DNA from: Candidatus Tenderia sp.
Lineage (GTDB): Bacteria; Pseudomonadota; Gammaproteobacteria; Tenderiales; Tenderiaceae
Direction: 5' to 3'
Length of the DNA: 17,696 bases
NCBI GenBank assembly: GCA_030148045.1
Contig: JASBUE010000134.1
Coordinates: 1 to 17,696 of the forward strand
Below are positions 1 through 7,178 of the stretch, one piece after another; the first letter of the stretch is position 1; each line of letters opens with the position of its first letter. Made by a program: the position numbers and the translations under genes. The notes below the pieces were generated by a model, which did not search any database, had not been told where the DNA came from, and saw nothing but the letters and a program-made list of their open reading frames with translations.

Positions 1-3000
1 CGTAGCGGGTCTGGCGGCTGGTGACGGTGAGCGCTGGCAGGCGAGCCGGATCGACCGCCCCCGGTCCCGGCGCTTCCGCCCCGCCGGCTGGGGTCTTGGG
101 CGGCCGGGCCAGATACAAGCGTTCCAGCTCCATGTTCACTACATTGCTGAGATTGTCCGGCAGCCAGATCCGGCCGGCGAGGCGGTCGCTGCTGACATCG
201 GCGCTCCACACGCCCTTGTCGCGCCCGGCCTGGACGGCGACGTCGCTTAGGGTCTGGCCGAACAGCTCGGCGCTCGTGATCTTCAGATCGAGCTGATTCA
301 CCAGCGACGGTTTGGCGGCCGCCCCGGCCTTGCCGCCTTGCGCTTTCTCCTCCTCCAGCAGCGGCCGCCACTGATCATAGTCGAAGCGCGCCAGCTGGCC
401 GCCGATGCGCAGGCCCGGTTTTTCCGGCAACCGGGCGGGGCCGTTGAAGTGGAGTTCACCGTGGGTCAACCCCTTGCTGCCCTGCAGTCGGAACACACCG
501 GTGAGGGTCTCGGCGCCGTAATCGAAGGACCAGTGGCGGGCTTGCGCCCCGAAACGGGCGAACAGCTCCAGCGGGCGCGGCGCGTCCGGCTGTTTCTGCA
601 GCGGCGTCGGCAGTGTCACCGCCGTGCCGCCCAGGTCCGAGGTCAGCTTAAGGGTGGACTGGACGATACCGCCGTTCCTGCTGCGCGGAATCTCCAAGCG
701 CGCCTGCCAGCGGCTCTGCCCTTCGAGATAGGGGAAGACGAACAGGTCGAGGCGCTTATCCAGTTCGCGATAGCGCGTTTCGCCTGCGGCCTGGAAGACG
801 AGGTTGACCTTGTCGGGCGGCAGCGCTTCGCTGAAGATGTCGATGCTGGCGGGCTGACCCAGCACCCGGGCCGTGACCGACTTGGCCGACAGTCCCTCGC
901 CGCTGAATTCGACCATGCCGGAGATGCCGCTCAGGTCCACCCCCAGGTCTTTGAAGTCGACACGGCTGTCATCGAAGGCCACCAGGCCGTGGGTCTCCAC
1001 ACGGGTATCCGCCTGCAATGGGATGGTGAGACTCAGATCGAGCTGGGCCGGCCCGTCGGCCTCCGCCGCCGCGGTGAAACCGCCAAAGCGCTGCTGCAGC
1101 GGACTCTTATTCAGGAAATCCACCACGTCGCCGGCGCCCCCTTCGGCGCGTCCCAGCAGGTGCAATACCGCCGGTTTGGCGCGCATGTCGGGGATCTCCA
1201 CCGCCACCTGTTTGATATCGGCGTCCAGCACCTTGCCGGCCACGGCGTCGATGGACATGCGGGTACCAACAAAACTCACCTGGGTCTCGATCTGCTCGAT
1301 GCGCGGCCACCCTTCCTGGTAATCGAGGATGCCGTTGGAGACATTGAAAAGAATCTCGAAGCGACCGGAACCGTCCTTGAAGGGGAACTGTTCGATGGCC
1401 CCCTGGAACAGCATCGCCCCGGAGGTGACCTTGCCGGCGACGATGGCACGATCCAGCCATTGCACCGTCTTCTCCGGCATGATCTTGGCCGGCAGATAGC
1501 GCGACGCCGCCTCGCCGTTGCCACGCTTGAAATCGGCCAGCAGCTTCACTACCGGCGAGCGGTCGTCGTCGGGCAACAACACTCGGCCGTCCAGGCGCAC
1601 GGCGGCGTCATGGTTGGCCAGCTCCAGGTGGCGCAGTTCCACCAGCAGGCCGTCGTCGGGCTGGCGCCGCCAGGCGAGACGGCCGAGCATCTCGTCCACG
1701 GCGAAGAAATCACGAAACAGGTGGCGCAGGTCGAGATAGGCGCCGCGACTGCCGATATCGGCCACGCCGCCCGACTGGCTCATGTTGAGCGATACGTTCA
1801 GGCCGTCGAAGCCGGGAAATTTCTTCCATGGCAGCAGGGCGAACTGCGTCAACTCGCCGCGCACGAAATAGTCCCGAATTCCCTCATCCGTCAGTTGCAA
1901 GCTGAGATAGGTGTTGCGCAATTCGCCCCGCGGCTTGGTGGTCAACAGGATCTCGCGTTGCGCCTGGCTCAAATGGGAACTGAGCCCCAGCAGGGTGGCG
2001 ATATCATCCACCCGGGCGAAGCTGGTGGCCAGCGTCAATTCACTGCCCGCCTCCTGCGGCGTCTGTTCCACATGGATACGGGCCGGCGTCCAGGCGACCC
2101 CATCCATCTCCAGCCGAAAACGGTCCACGTCCAGGCTCCAGCCCCGGTCGCGGTTCTGCCAGACGAATTCGCCGAACAGGGAGGAGACGATCCGCGGCTC
2201 CTGCCCCAGCCCGGCCACCGGCTGCTCCGGCGCCAGGTAGGCGTCGCGCAGGACGAGATACCCCTTGAGATTGTCGAGGCGGTTTTGGTGCCAACCGCCC
2301 CACAGCTCCAGCTCCGCCTGGCCGTTGACGATGCGCATGCCCATGCCGGGCTGGTCCACCAGCCACTGCACCAGTTCCAGGCCGGTGCCCTCGGCGTAGA
2401 AGTCCACCGCCCAGTCGCTGAAGTCATCCACACCGCCGTGGGCCTCGGCCATCACCTGCACATAGCCGCCGAGGCTGGAGGGCAGTGTCACCCGGCCGCT
2501 GAGAAAATGCTCTTCGCCGCTGTTGCGCAGAAACAGGCTCACCTCGCGCACGACGACCTCGTAATCCCCCTGTCGCAGGTCGCGCCAGTACAGGGTGCTG
2601 TTTTCGATGCCAAGACGTTTCTGCCGGAACAGCCAGCGAAACAGCGCGTCGCCGTCTGCCGCCCCTTCGCCGGCACGGGGGAAGATCATCTCGCCCAGCG
2701 TGATCCGGCCATCGGCCTGGCGCATCAGGCTCAGCTCGATACCGCTCAGGGTCAGGTCCTGCAGGGCGACCTGGCCGCGGTAAAGCGTCAGCGGCAGAGA
2801 AACATCGATATAGGCCTCTTCAAAGCCGAACAAGGTCTCTGCGCGCGCCTGGTCCAGCAGGCGCACGTCGTGCAGGTAGAGGCGCGGCCCGTAACCGTGC
2901 CAGCCCACCTCGAAATCACGGATCTCCACCGGCTGGCCGATCAACTGGCTGACCTGTTGCTCCAGCTCGTCCTTGTAGCCACCCAGTTGCGGCAACAACA

Positions 3001-3103
3001 ACCGCGCGGCGGTTAGCAAGATAGCCAACAGGACGATGAAAGCGACCGTCCACCACCAGGTGTGCCTGGAGACGAAACGGAGAATTTTGAGGGCGACTTT
3101 CAC
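1..3103 (-). CDS. yhdP: YhdP-family AsmA-like envelope protein (partial, C-terminus off window)
   Basis: The frame is open on the minus strand from a GTG at 3101-3103 to the left edge, giving about 1034 codons; E. coli YhdP is roughly 1270 residues, so the C-terminal fifth is missing. The N-terminus is basic and followed by one membrane segment (about residues 16-37, reading VAFIVLLAILLTAARLLL). A long periplasmic part follows, beginning QVSQLIGQPVEIRDFEVGW, typical of AsmA/YhdP proteins. From family knowledge, YhdP, TamB and YdbH are inner-membrane-anchored bridges that carry phospholipid to the outer membrane. The gene lies 47 bp downstream of rng in the conserved order maf-rng-yhdP, which supports both the identity and co-transcription. 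GTG was chosen because it is the first start after the rng stop that precedes the basic/TM leader; the ribosome site is weak. The opposite strand carries long open frames that are shadows. Confidence 0.9.
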   Translation of the reverse strand, partial: MKVALKILRFVSRHTWWWTVAFIVLLAILLTAARLLLPQLGGYKDELEQQVSQLIGQPVEIRDFEVGWHGYGPRLYLHDVRLLDQARAETLFGFEEAYIDVSLPLTLYRGQVALQDLTLSGIELSLMRQADGRITLGEMIFPRAGEGAADGDALFRWLFRQKRLGIENSTLYWRDLRQGDYEVVVREVSLFLRNSGEEHFLSGRVTLPSSLGGYVQVMAEAHGGVDDFSDWAVDFYAEGTGLELVQWLVDQPGMGMRIVNGQAELELWGGWHQNRLDNLKGYLVLRDAYLAPEQPVAGLGQEPRIVSSLFGEFVWQNRDRGWSLDVDRFRLEMDGVAWTPARIHVEQTPQEAGSELTLATSFARVDDIATLLGLSSHLSQAQREILLTTKPRGELRNTYLSLQLTDEGIRDYFVRGELTQFALLPWKKFPGFDGLNVSLNMSQSGGVADIGSRGAYLDLRHLFRDFFAVDEMLGRLAWRRQPDDGLLVELRHLELANHDAAVRLDGRVLLPDDDRSPVVKLLADFKRGNGEAASRYLPAKIMPEKTVQWLDRAIVAGKVTSGAMLFQGAIEQFPFKDGSGRFEILFNVSNGILDYQEGWPRIEQIETQVSFVGTRMSIDAVAGKVLDADIKQVAVEIPDMRAKPAVLHLLGRAEGGAGDVVDFLNKSPLQQRFGGFTAAAEADGPAQLDLSLTIPLQADTRVETHGLVAFDDSRVDFKDLGVDLSGISGMVEFSGEGLSAKSVTARVLGQPASIDIFSEALPPDKVNLVFQAAGETRYRELDKRLDLFVFPYLEGQSRWQARLEIPRSRNGGIVQSTLKLTSDLGGTAVTLPTPLQKQPDAPRPLELFARFGAQARHWSFDYGAETLTGVFRLQGSKGLTHGELHFNGPARLPEKPGLRIGGQLARFDYDQWRPLLEEEKAQGGKAGAAAKPSLVNQLDLKITSAELFGQTLSDVAVQAGRDKGVWSADVSSDRLAGRIWLPDNLSNVVNMELERLYLARPPKTPAGGAEAPGPGAVDPARLPALTVTSRQTRY

Positions 3104-3150
3104 AAATACTTAAGGATAGAAGATGACCCCGCCGGGGACTGCGTTGATAC

Positions 3151-4605
3151 TCACATCATGACCACGTCGAACTGCTCCTGGGTGTAGAGCGACTCCACCT
3201 GCAGCTTGATGGGCTTGCCGATGAACTCCTCCAACTCGGCAATGCTGGCGGACTCTTCGTCGAGCAGGATGTCCACCACCTCCTGTGAAGCCAGTACCAG
3301 ATACTGCTGGGCGTCGAACTGGCGCGCCTCGCGCAGGATTTCGCGAAAGATCTCGAAGCAGATCGTCTCCGGCGTCTTCAGGGTGCCGCGGCCGCTGCAC
3401 ACCGGGCAGGGCTCGCACAGCACCCGCTCCAGGCTCTCACGGGTGCGCTTGCGCGTCATCTCCACCAGCCCCAGGCTCGAGACCTCGCTGATGTGGCTCT
3501 TGGCCCGGTCGCGCTCCAGGTTCTTTTGCAGCGAACGCAACACCTGGCGCTTGTGCTCCTCCTCGACCATGTCGATGAAATCGATGATGATGATACCGCC
3601 CAGGTTGCGCAGCCGCAGCTGGCGGACGATGATCTGGGTGGCCTCCAGGTTGGTCTTGAAAATGGTCTCTTCCAGGTTGCGATGGCCGACGAAGGCGCCG
3701 GTGTTGACGTCGATGGTGGTCATGGCCTCGGTCTGGTCGATAATCAGATAACCGCCGGACTTAAGCAGCACCTTGCGGTCCAGCGCCTTCTGGATCTCGT
3801 CCTCCACACCGTAGAGATCGAAGATCGGTCGCTCGCCCGGATAGTGTTCCACCCGCGCCGCCACCTCGGACATGAACTGCTCGGCGAACTGACTCACCCG
3901 GCGCGTCGCCCGGCGCGAATCGATGCGAATCTTCTCCACCTCGCCGTCCACCACGTCGCGCAGGATGCGCATCACCAGGGGCAGGTCCTCGTGCACGATC
4001 TCGCCCGCCTTGGCCGCGGCGCGGCGCTCGCGGATAGACTCCCACAGCTTGTTCAGAAACGCGGTATCCGCCCTGAGCGCCTCGATGGCCACCCCCTCGG
4101 CGGCGGTGCGCGCGATATAGCCGCCGGCGGCGCCCTGCATCAATACCGACATCACGTCCTTGAGGCGCTGGCGTTCCAGCTCGTCCTCGATCTTGAGCGA
4201 GACGCCGGCGTGAAACATATCGGGGGTAAAGACCAGGAAGCGCGACGGGATGGTGATGTGGGTGGTCAGGCGCGCCCCCTTGGTGCCGAGCGGGTCCTTG
4301 ATCACCTGCACCAGCAGTTCCTGGCCCTCGCGCAGCAGCTGGGTAATGTTGTTGTCGCCGCGGTTCTCCGCGTCCGATCCCTGGGCGATGTCCGAGGCGT
4401 GCAGGAAGGCGGCCCGCTCCAGGCCGATGTCGACAAAGGCCGCCTGCATGCCCGGCAGCACCCGCGACACCTTGCCTTTATAGATGTTGCCCACCAGGCC
4501 GCGGCGGCGCTCGCGCTCGATGATCACCTCCTGCAAGACACCATTCTCGACCACCGCCACGCGGGTCTCGTGAGGGGTCACATTCATCAAGATTTCTATC
4601 GACAT
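3151..4605 (-). CDS. rng: Ribonuclease G
   Basis: 484 aa, close to E. coli RNase G (489 aa). This single-strand-specific endoribonuclease matures the 16S rRNA 5' end and takes part in mRNA decay. The N-terminus MSIEILMNVTPHETRVAVVE aligns with the family start, so the first ATG is used rather than Met7. An S1-type RNA-binding region covers about residues 37-120. The DNase I-like catalytic region shows D299 (TTIDVNTG) and D342 (IIIDFIDM), with the same 43-residue spacing as the RNase E magnesium ligands D303/D346. The Zn-link is C400-P-V-C403, again at the expected distance. It lacks the long C-terminal scaffold of RNase E, which separates it from rne. It follows maf by 3 bp and precedes yhdP by 47 bp, an operon-like arrangement known from many gammaproteobacteria. 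No lesion is seen. Confidence 0.96.
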   Translation of the reverse strand: MSIEILMNVTPHETRVAVVENGVLQEVIIERERRRGLVGNIYKGKVSRVLPGMQAAFVDIGLERAAFLHASDIAQGSDAENRGDNNITQLLREGQELLVQVIKDPLGTKGARLTTHITIPSRFLVFTPDMFHAGVSLKIEDELERQRLKDVMSVLMQGAAGGYIARTAAEGVAIEALRADTAFLNKLWESIRERRAAAKAGEIVHEDLPLVMRILRDVVDGEVEKIRIDSRRATRRVSQFAEQFMSEVAARVEHYPGERPIFDLYGVEDEIQKALDRKVLLKSGGYLIIDQTEAMTTIDVNTGAFVGHRNLEETIFKTNLEATQIIVRQLRLRNLGGIIIIDFIDMVEEEHKRQVLRSLQKNLERDRAKSHISEVSSLGLVEMTRKRTRESLERVLCEPCPVCSGRGTLKTPETICFEIFREILREARQFDAQQYLVLASQEVVDILLDEESASIAELEEFIGKPIKLQVESLYTQEQFDVVMM

Positions 4606-4608
4606 GAA

Positions 4609-5226
4609 CTACGCGCCGTCGCCCCCGTTGTCAGACCAGTGATCACAGATATCGATTCCAAATTCCGCCAGCAGCTGGGCGGTCTCGAACAACGGCAATC
4701 CCATCACCGCCGAAAAGCTGCCCTCCAGGTGTTCGATGAACACCGCCGCGTGGCCCTGAATACCGTAGGCCCCGGCCTTGTCCGCCGGCTCACCCGTGCG
4801 CCAGTAGGCTCGCCGCTCCGCCTCCGTCGTGGCCCGGAATACCACCTTATTTACGTTAAGCCGGCTGGCGCGCCGACCGTCCTGCCCGGGCTCCGCCAGG
4901 GCCACCACCGTCAGCACCTGATGGGCGCGTCCCGACAGCCGTTTCAGCATGGCCAAGGCTTCCGCCTCATCGGCCGGCTTGCCCAGGATGTCGCCGTCCA
5001 CCACCACCGTCGTGTCGGCCGCCAGCACCGGCAGGCCCGGATTCCGGACCAATACCGCCGCGGCCTTTTCGCGCGCCATTCTCAAGACGTAGACCTCCGG
5101 CGCCTAGCCGGGGCGCGGCAACTCGTCAACGTGCGCCGTCGCCTGCTTGAATGGCACCCCGATCTGAGCCAGCAACTCGGCCCGCCGCGGCGAGGCAGAG
5201 CCCAAACAAATCATAGGCTTGATCAT
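4609..5226 (-). pseudogene. maf: Maf/YhdE nucleotide pyrophosphatase, interrupted by in-frame TAG
   Basis: Maf proteins (YhdE group) hydrolyse dTTP/UTP and modified nucleotides. Starting at ATG 5224-5226 or 5212-5214, the frame encodes the family N-terminus with the signature GSASPRRAELL. It then hits TAG at 5104-5106, in the context RPG-stop-APEVYVLRMAREKA, where relatives usually have an acidic residue (GAG to TAG is one base). Beyond the stop the same frame continues without shift to the normal end, including VLAADTTVVVDG, DKAGAYGIQG and VMGLPLFE. A GGAGG at 5094-5098 lies 8 nt before TTG 5083-5085 and 14 nt before ATG 5077-5079, so translation could restart there, but that product would lack the GSASPRR motif. 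The natural stop at 4609-4611, 3 bp before rng, is also TAG. Alternatives are a base-call error, a recent pseudogene, or amber suppression. The family call is certain; the status is not. Confidence 0.88.
5104..5106 (-). other. Premature in-frame TAG in maf
   Basis: Reading the minus strand from the maf ATG at 5226, codon 41 is TAG. The reading frame is intact on both sides and conserved Maf motifs flank it. Other genes in the window use TAG as an ordinary stop (NDUFA9-like gene at 11225-11227, glutamate-cysteine-ligase-like gene at 17147-17149), which argues against genome-wide reassignment of the codon. Confidence 0.9.
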
Positions 5227-5466
5227 AAATCATTACTCGCAGTGCCAGGAGCTTGGAAGATACTAGGACGAGGGGGAAAGGGCAAATGGTGACAACTGCA
5301 AAAACCGATCATCCCGACCCGCCGATGAGACCCCATGACAATTTGCTCAAGAACATATAACTGCCTCATTAGCCATGCGGGTCATGGCTTGTCGAAAAAG
5401 ACTCGCCAGAAAGACATCATGTTTGAAAAAATAAAGAAAAATGGATAACCGAGCCACCCCATACTC

Positions 5467-5478
5467 CGGAGAAAGAAC
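5467..5478 (+). promoter_or_regulatory. Ribosome binding site of the MT-A70 gene
   Basis: GGAGA at 5468-5472 lies about 6-7 nt before the ATG at 5479. The divergent 252-bp gap between maf and this gene (5227-5478) must hold promoters for both directions, but no convincing -35/-10 pair could be fixed on either strand. Confidence 0.6.
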
Positions 5479-6129
5479 ATGACCGACGCTTCTGATGATT
5501 TACTGGAATCAGTTGGAAAAAGAAGATTTTCGACTGTATTGGCGGATCCACCCTGGCAGTTTCAGAATCGTACCGGGAAGATGGCACCGGAACACAAGCG
5601 CTTGTCCCGATACCCCACGATGTCGCTTCAGGAAATCAAGGACTTGCCTGTTGAAGCCATTGTAAAAGACACTGCCCATCTATACCTGTGGGTCCCCAAT
5701 GCCCTGCTCGCTGACGGCTTGCAGGTCATGGAACACTGGGGGTTCACATACAAGACAAATTTGATCTGGTACAAGATCAGGAAAGACGGCGGCCCCGACC
5801 GCAGAGGCGTCGGATTCTATTTTAGAAACGTGACCGAGATGATTCTGTTTGGCGTGCGGGGAAAAAACGCCAGAACCTTACAACCCGCGAGAAGCCAGGA
5901 AAACATCATCTGCACGCAAAAACGGGAACACAGCCGAAAACCGGATGAACAATATGACCTGATCGAGTCTTGCAGCCCCGCTCCATTCATAGAATTGTTT
6001 GCCCGAGGACCTAGAAAGGGCTGGTTTGGATGGGGCAACCAGGCCGATGAATACGCCCCTGCCTGGAATACCTATTCAAACCATTCTCAGTCGAACGTCA
6101 TCCCTATCAAACAAAAAAATCTGCTGTGA
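5479..6129 (+). CDS. MT-A70 family adenine-N6 methyltransferase (orphan)
   Basis: 216 aa. The catalytic tetrad DPPW is at residues 23-26 (VLADPPWQF). It is followed by the family block AHLYLWVPNALL and, near the C-terminus, ELFARGPRKGWFGWGNQ, which matches the ELFAR...WGN(Q/E) signature of bacterial and phage MT-A70 proteins. From family knowledge these transfer a methyl group from SAM to adenine N6, usually in DNA in bacteria. No restriction enzyme or other phage gene sits next to it, so it appears as an orphan. Base composition and codon use are visibly less GC-rich than the flanking maf and NifA-like genes, suggesting acquisition by transfer. The start has a good ribosome site. It stands alone, divergent from maf and followed 29 bp later by an inverted-repeat element that could act as its terminator or be an insertion remnant. 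The recognition sequence cannot be inferred. Confidence 0.85.
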   Translation: MTDASDDLLESVGKRRFSTVLADPPWQFQNRTGKMAPEHKRLSRYPTMSLQEIKDLPVEAIVKDTAHLYLWVPNALLADGLQVMEHWGFTYKTNLIWYKIRKDGGPDRRGVGFYFRNVTEMILFGVRGKNARTLQPARSQENIICTQKREHSRKPDEQYDLIESCSPAPFIELFARGPRKGWFGWGNQADEYAPAWNTYSNHSQSNVIPIKQKNLL

Positions 6130-6154
6130 TCAGCGCCGTTGGCGAATGCTACAT

Positions 6155-6210
6155 TTAGGGAGTCTCTGGACAAGCCTAAGACGCCATAGACTTGCCCAGA
6201 GACTCCTTAG
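6155..6210. repeat. 48-bp inverted-repeat element flanked by TTAG (MITE-like or IS scar)
   Basis: Left arm GGAGTCTCTGGACAAG (6159-6174) and right arm CTTGCCCAGAGACTCC (6191-6206) are inverted copies matching at 15 of 16 positions, separated by 16 bp. The element is flanked on both sides by TTAG (6155-6158, 6207-6210), which looks like a 4-bp target duplication of the YTAR kind made by IS5-family elements. From memory, the arms also resemble such IS ends. The alternative is a plain hairpin terminator for the methyltransferase gene, but no T-run follows the right arm. Confidence 0.45.
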
Positions 6211-6349
6211 CAGGAAGGCAGGAGAACGACCTCACCTGCGGCGACCCAGCGTGGGGAGACACCCCGATCGCCGGCTGCAGAGAATTCGACATCTTTCGGT
6301 TTTTCTACTGGTTATTTATCTCGCGAAAATTCAAACGCCTTATGCAAGA

Positions 6350-6375
6350 ACATTGTGAACAATGTCGACATTGTT
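6350..6375. promoter_or_regulatory. Overlapping palindromes, candidate activator-binding (UAS) site
   Basis: Three 7-mers alternate in orientation: ACATTGT (6350-6356), ACAATGT (6359-6365) and ACATTGT (6368-6374). The last two form the perfect 18-bp palindrome AACAATGTCGACATTGTT (6358-6375). The cluster lies about 95-120 bp upstream of the -24 element of the sigma-54 promoter, the usual distance for enhancer-binding proteins. It does not fit the classical NifA site TGT-N10-ACA. Binding by the activator encoded at 7179-8753 is an inference. Confidence 0.5.
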
Positions 6376-6468
6376 ATGCATTTCCGGTGTTTGTCCAAGG
6401 CAGCAAAACATTCGGCATAAAAATACAAGCCACTGAATAAATTCAATTTTTCAGCATCAATCTGCTTC

Positions 6469-6484
6469 TGGCACGTCCCCTGCA
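6469..6484 (+). promoter_or_regulatory. Sigma-54 (-24/-12) promoter of the DUF2892 gene
   Basis: TGGCAC (6469-6474), five bases, then CTGCA (6480-6484). This matches the consensus TGGCAC-N5-TTGCA at all but one position and keeps the obligatory GG-to-GC spacing. Transcription should start near 6495, about 55 nt before the DUF2892 start codon. The neighbouring activator gene at 7179 strengthens the call. Confidence 0.72.
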
Positions 6485-6550
6485 CTGCTCAGGGCGCAGG
6501 CGATAAAGCCTGCCCCCGACCCAATCACAGCTGTAACAGGAGGCAACACC

Positions 6551-6790
6551 ATGCTGAAGACACCATACGACAATGTGCAACCAATAGACCGATTGGCGCG
6601 TTTTATATTGGGCGCCGCCATGATCGCACTGATCTTTACCCCGGGCTTTAATAGTTACTGGATCACCCTGGCCTCGGTTTACCCGATCATGACGGCAATC
6701 ATGGCCTGGGATCCGCTCTACGCCCTGCTGGGACAATTGCAATCATCGGCAGCGCGCAAGAGCAAGCCGCTTACCCATGCGCCCGCTTAA
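6551..6790 (+). CDS. DUF2892 (YgaP-type) small inner-membrane protein
   Basis: 79 aa. The N-terminus NVQPIDRLARFILGAAMI matches the DUF2892 pattern N-x-(4-5)-DR-x-x-R-x-x-x-G. Two short hydrophobic segments (about residues 16-30 and 35-52) would form a membrane hairpin, and the C-terminal tail is basic (AARKSKP). The family occurs alone or fused to rhodanese domains (YgaP); its biochemical role is not established. A strong AGGAGG lies 5 nt before the ATG. The gene has its own sigma-54 promoter upstream and a strong terminator directly downstream, so it is a single-gene transcription unit. The sigma-54 activator gene lies next on the same strand. A conditional role in stress, nitrogen or sulfur metabolism is possible but not shown by the sequence. 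Confidence 0.82.
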   Translation: MLKTPYDNVQPIDRLARFILGAAMIALIFTPGFNSYWITLASVYPIMTAIMAWDPLYALLGQLQSSAARKSKPLTHAPA

Positions 6791-6803
6791 ACTGAAGCGT
6801 TGT

Positions 6804-6870
6804 GAGCCCTGGAGGATACAAGGCCCTCCCCCTCCCCCCGAGACCTTCCCTGCCTCCAGGGCTCTTTTTT
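6804..6870 (+). terminator. Rho-independent terminator after the DUF2892 gene
   Basis: A perfect 12-bp stem, GAGCCCTGGAGG (6804-6815) with CCTCCAGGGCTC (6853-6864), is followed by six T (6865-6870). The loop is unusually long, about 37 nt and very C-rich. It lies 14 bp after the DUF2892 stop. Confidence 0.88.
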
Positions 6871-6878
6871 AAACCGTT

Positions 6879-6903
6879 GGTGCAGCGCTTCCGCCGCTGC
6901 ACC
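6879..6903. repeat. Perfect hairpin GGTGCAGCG / CGCTGCACC
   Basis: A 9-bp perfect inverted repeat with a 7-nt loop lies 8 bp after the terminator T-run. No T-run follows on the plus strand. It could be an operator, a second minus-strand-type stop, or an RNA hairpin in the leader of the activator gene; the sequence does not decide. Confidence 0.4.
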
Positions 6904-6987
6904 CTATCCGGGCACGCAGCGCGACAGGACAGCTACGCTCGACAGACCTCCCACGCAAATTTATTCATGTAGAAAACCCCAGGCAAA

Positions 6988-7003
6988 TGGAACGTTATAT
7001 GCT
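6988..7003 (+). promoter_or_regulatory. Possible sigma-54 promoter upstream of the activator gene
   Basis: TGGAAC-N5-ATGCT keeps the GG/GC spacing of a -24/-12 promoter with two departures from consensus (A at the fourth base, A in place of the first T of the -12 box). It sits about 175 bp before the activator start. If real, it implies auto-activation. A match this loose is expected by chance about once in a region of this size. Confidence 0.3.
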
Positions 7004-7178
7004 TTCGATTTGCCAATGAATCCCGTTGCGGAAATCTGCAGTCGCAAAGCTCACTCAATCATTGCTTAAATTTTTGGATGCAGAGGGCTTTCAGGCATGC
7101 AACGAATCCGTAATCGGAACGTCTTAGTCTTCCAATAGCGAAATTCACACGCCGTGAATCAAGAGGAGTACCGCTGCA

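Larger units (their letters stand above)
6130..6550. other. 421-bp intergenic region rich in regulatory-like sequence
   Basis: No credible gene is seen; the open frames here lack ribosome sites and recognisable domains. The stretch holds, in order, a 48-bp inverted-repeat element with TTAG flanks (6155-6210), a cluster of overlapping ACATTGT/ACAATGT palindromes (6350-6375), a sigma-54 type -24/-12 promoter (6469-6484) and the AGGAGG ribosome site of the DUF2892 gene (6540-6545). Confidence 0.6.
6791..7178. other. 388-bp intergenic region between DUF2892 and activator genes
   Basis: No gene is seen. It contains the DUF2892 terminator (6804-6870), a perfect 9-bp-stem hairpin without T-run (6879-6903), a sigma-54-like sequence (6988-7003), and a small inverted repeat ATTCAC/GTGAAT (7143-7159) just before the ribosome site of the activator gene. 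Confidence 0.55.

Noticed and set aside
338..3016. 892-aa open frame on the plus strand
   Set aside because: It lies antisense to yhdP in GC-rich DNA and has composition (many H, Q, G, L) typical of reverse-frame shadows. No domain or ribosome site is seen.
5104..5106. Genome-wide recoding of TAG
   Set aside because: At least two other genes in the window end naturally at TAG, and maf itself ends with TAG.
3493..5292. 599-aa open frame on the plus strand
   Set aside because: Antisense shadow of rng and maf, same composition artefact; the conserved catalytic motifs are on the minus strand.
6192..6440. 82-aa open frame containing a CxxCxxCY-like stretch
   Set aside because: It begins with TTG inside the inverted-repeat element, lacks a ribosome site and overlaps the palindrome cluster; a coincidental frame is more likely.
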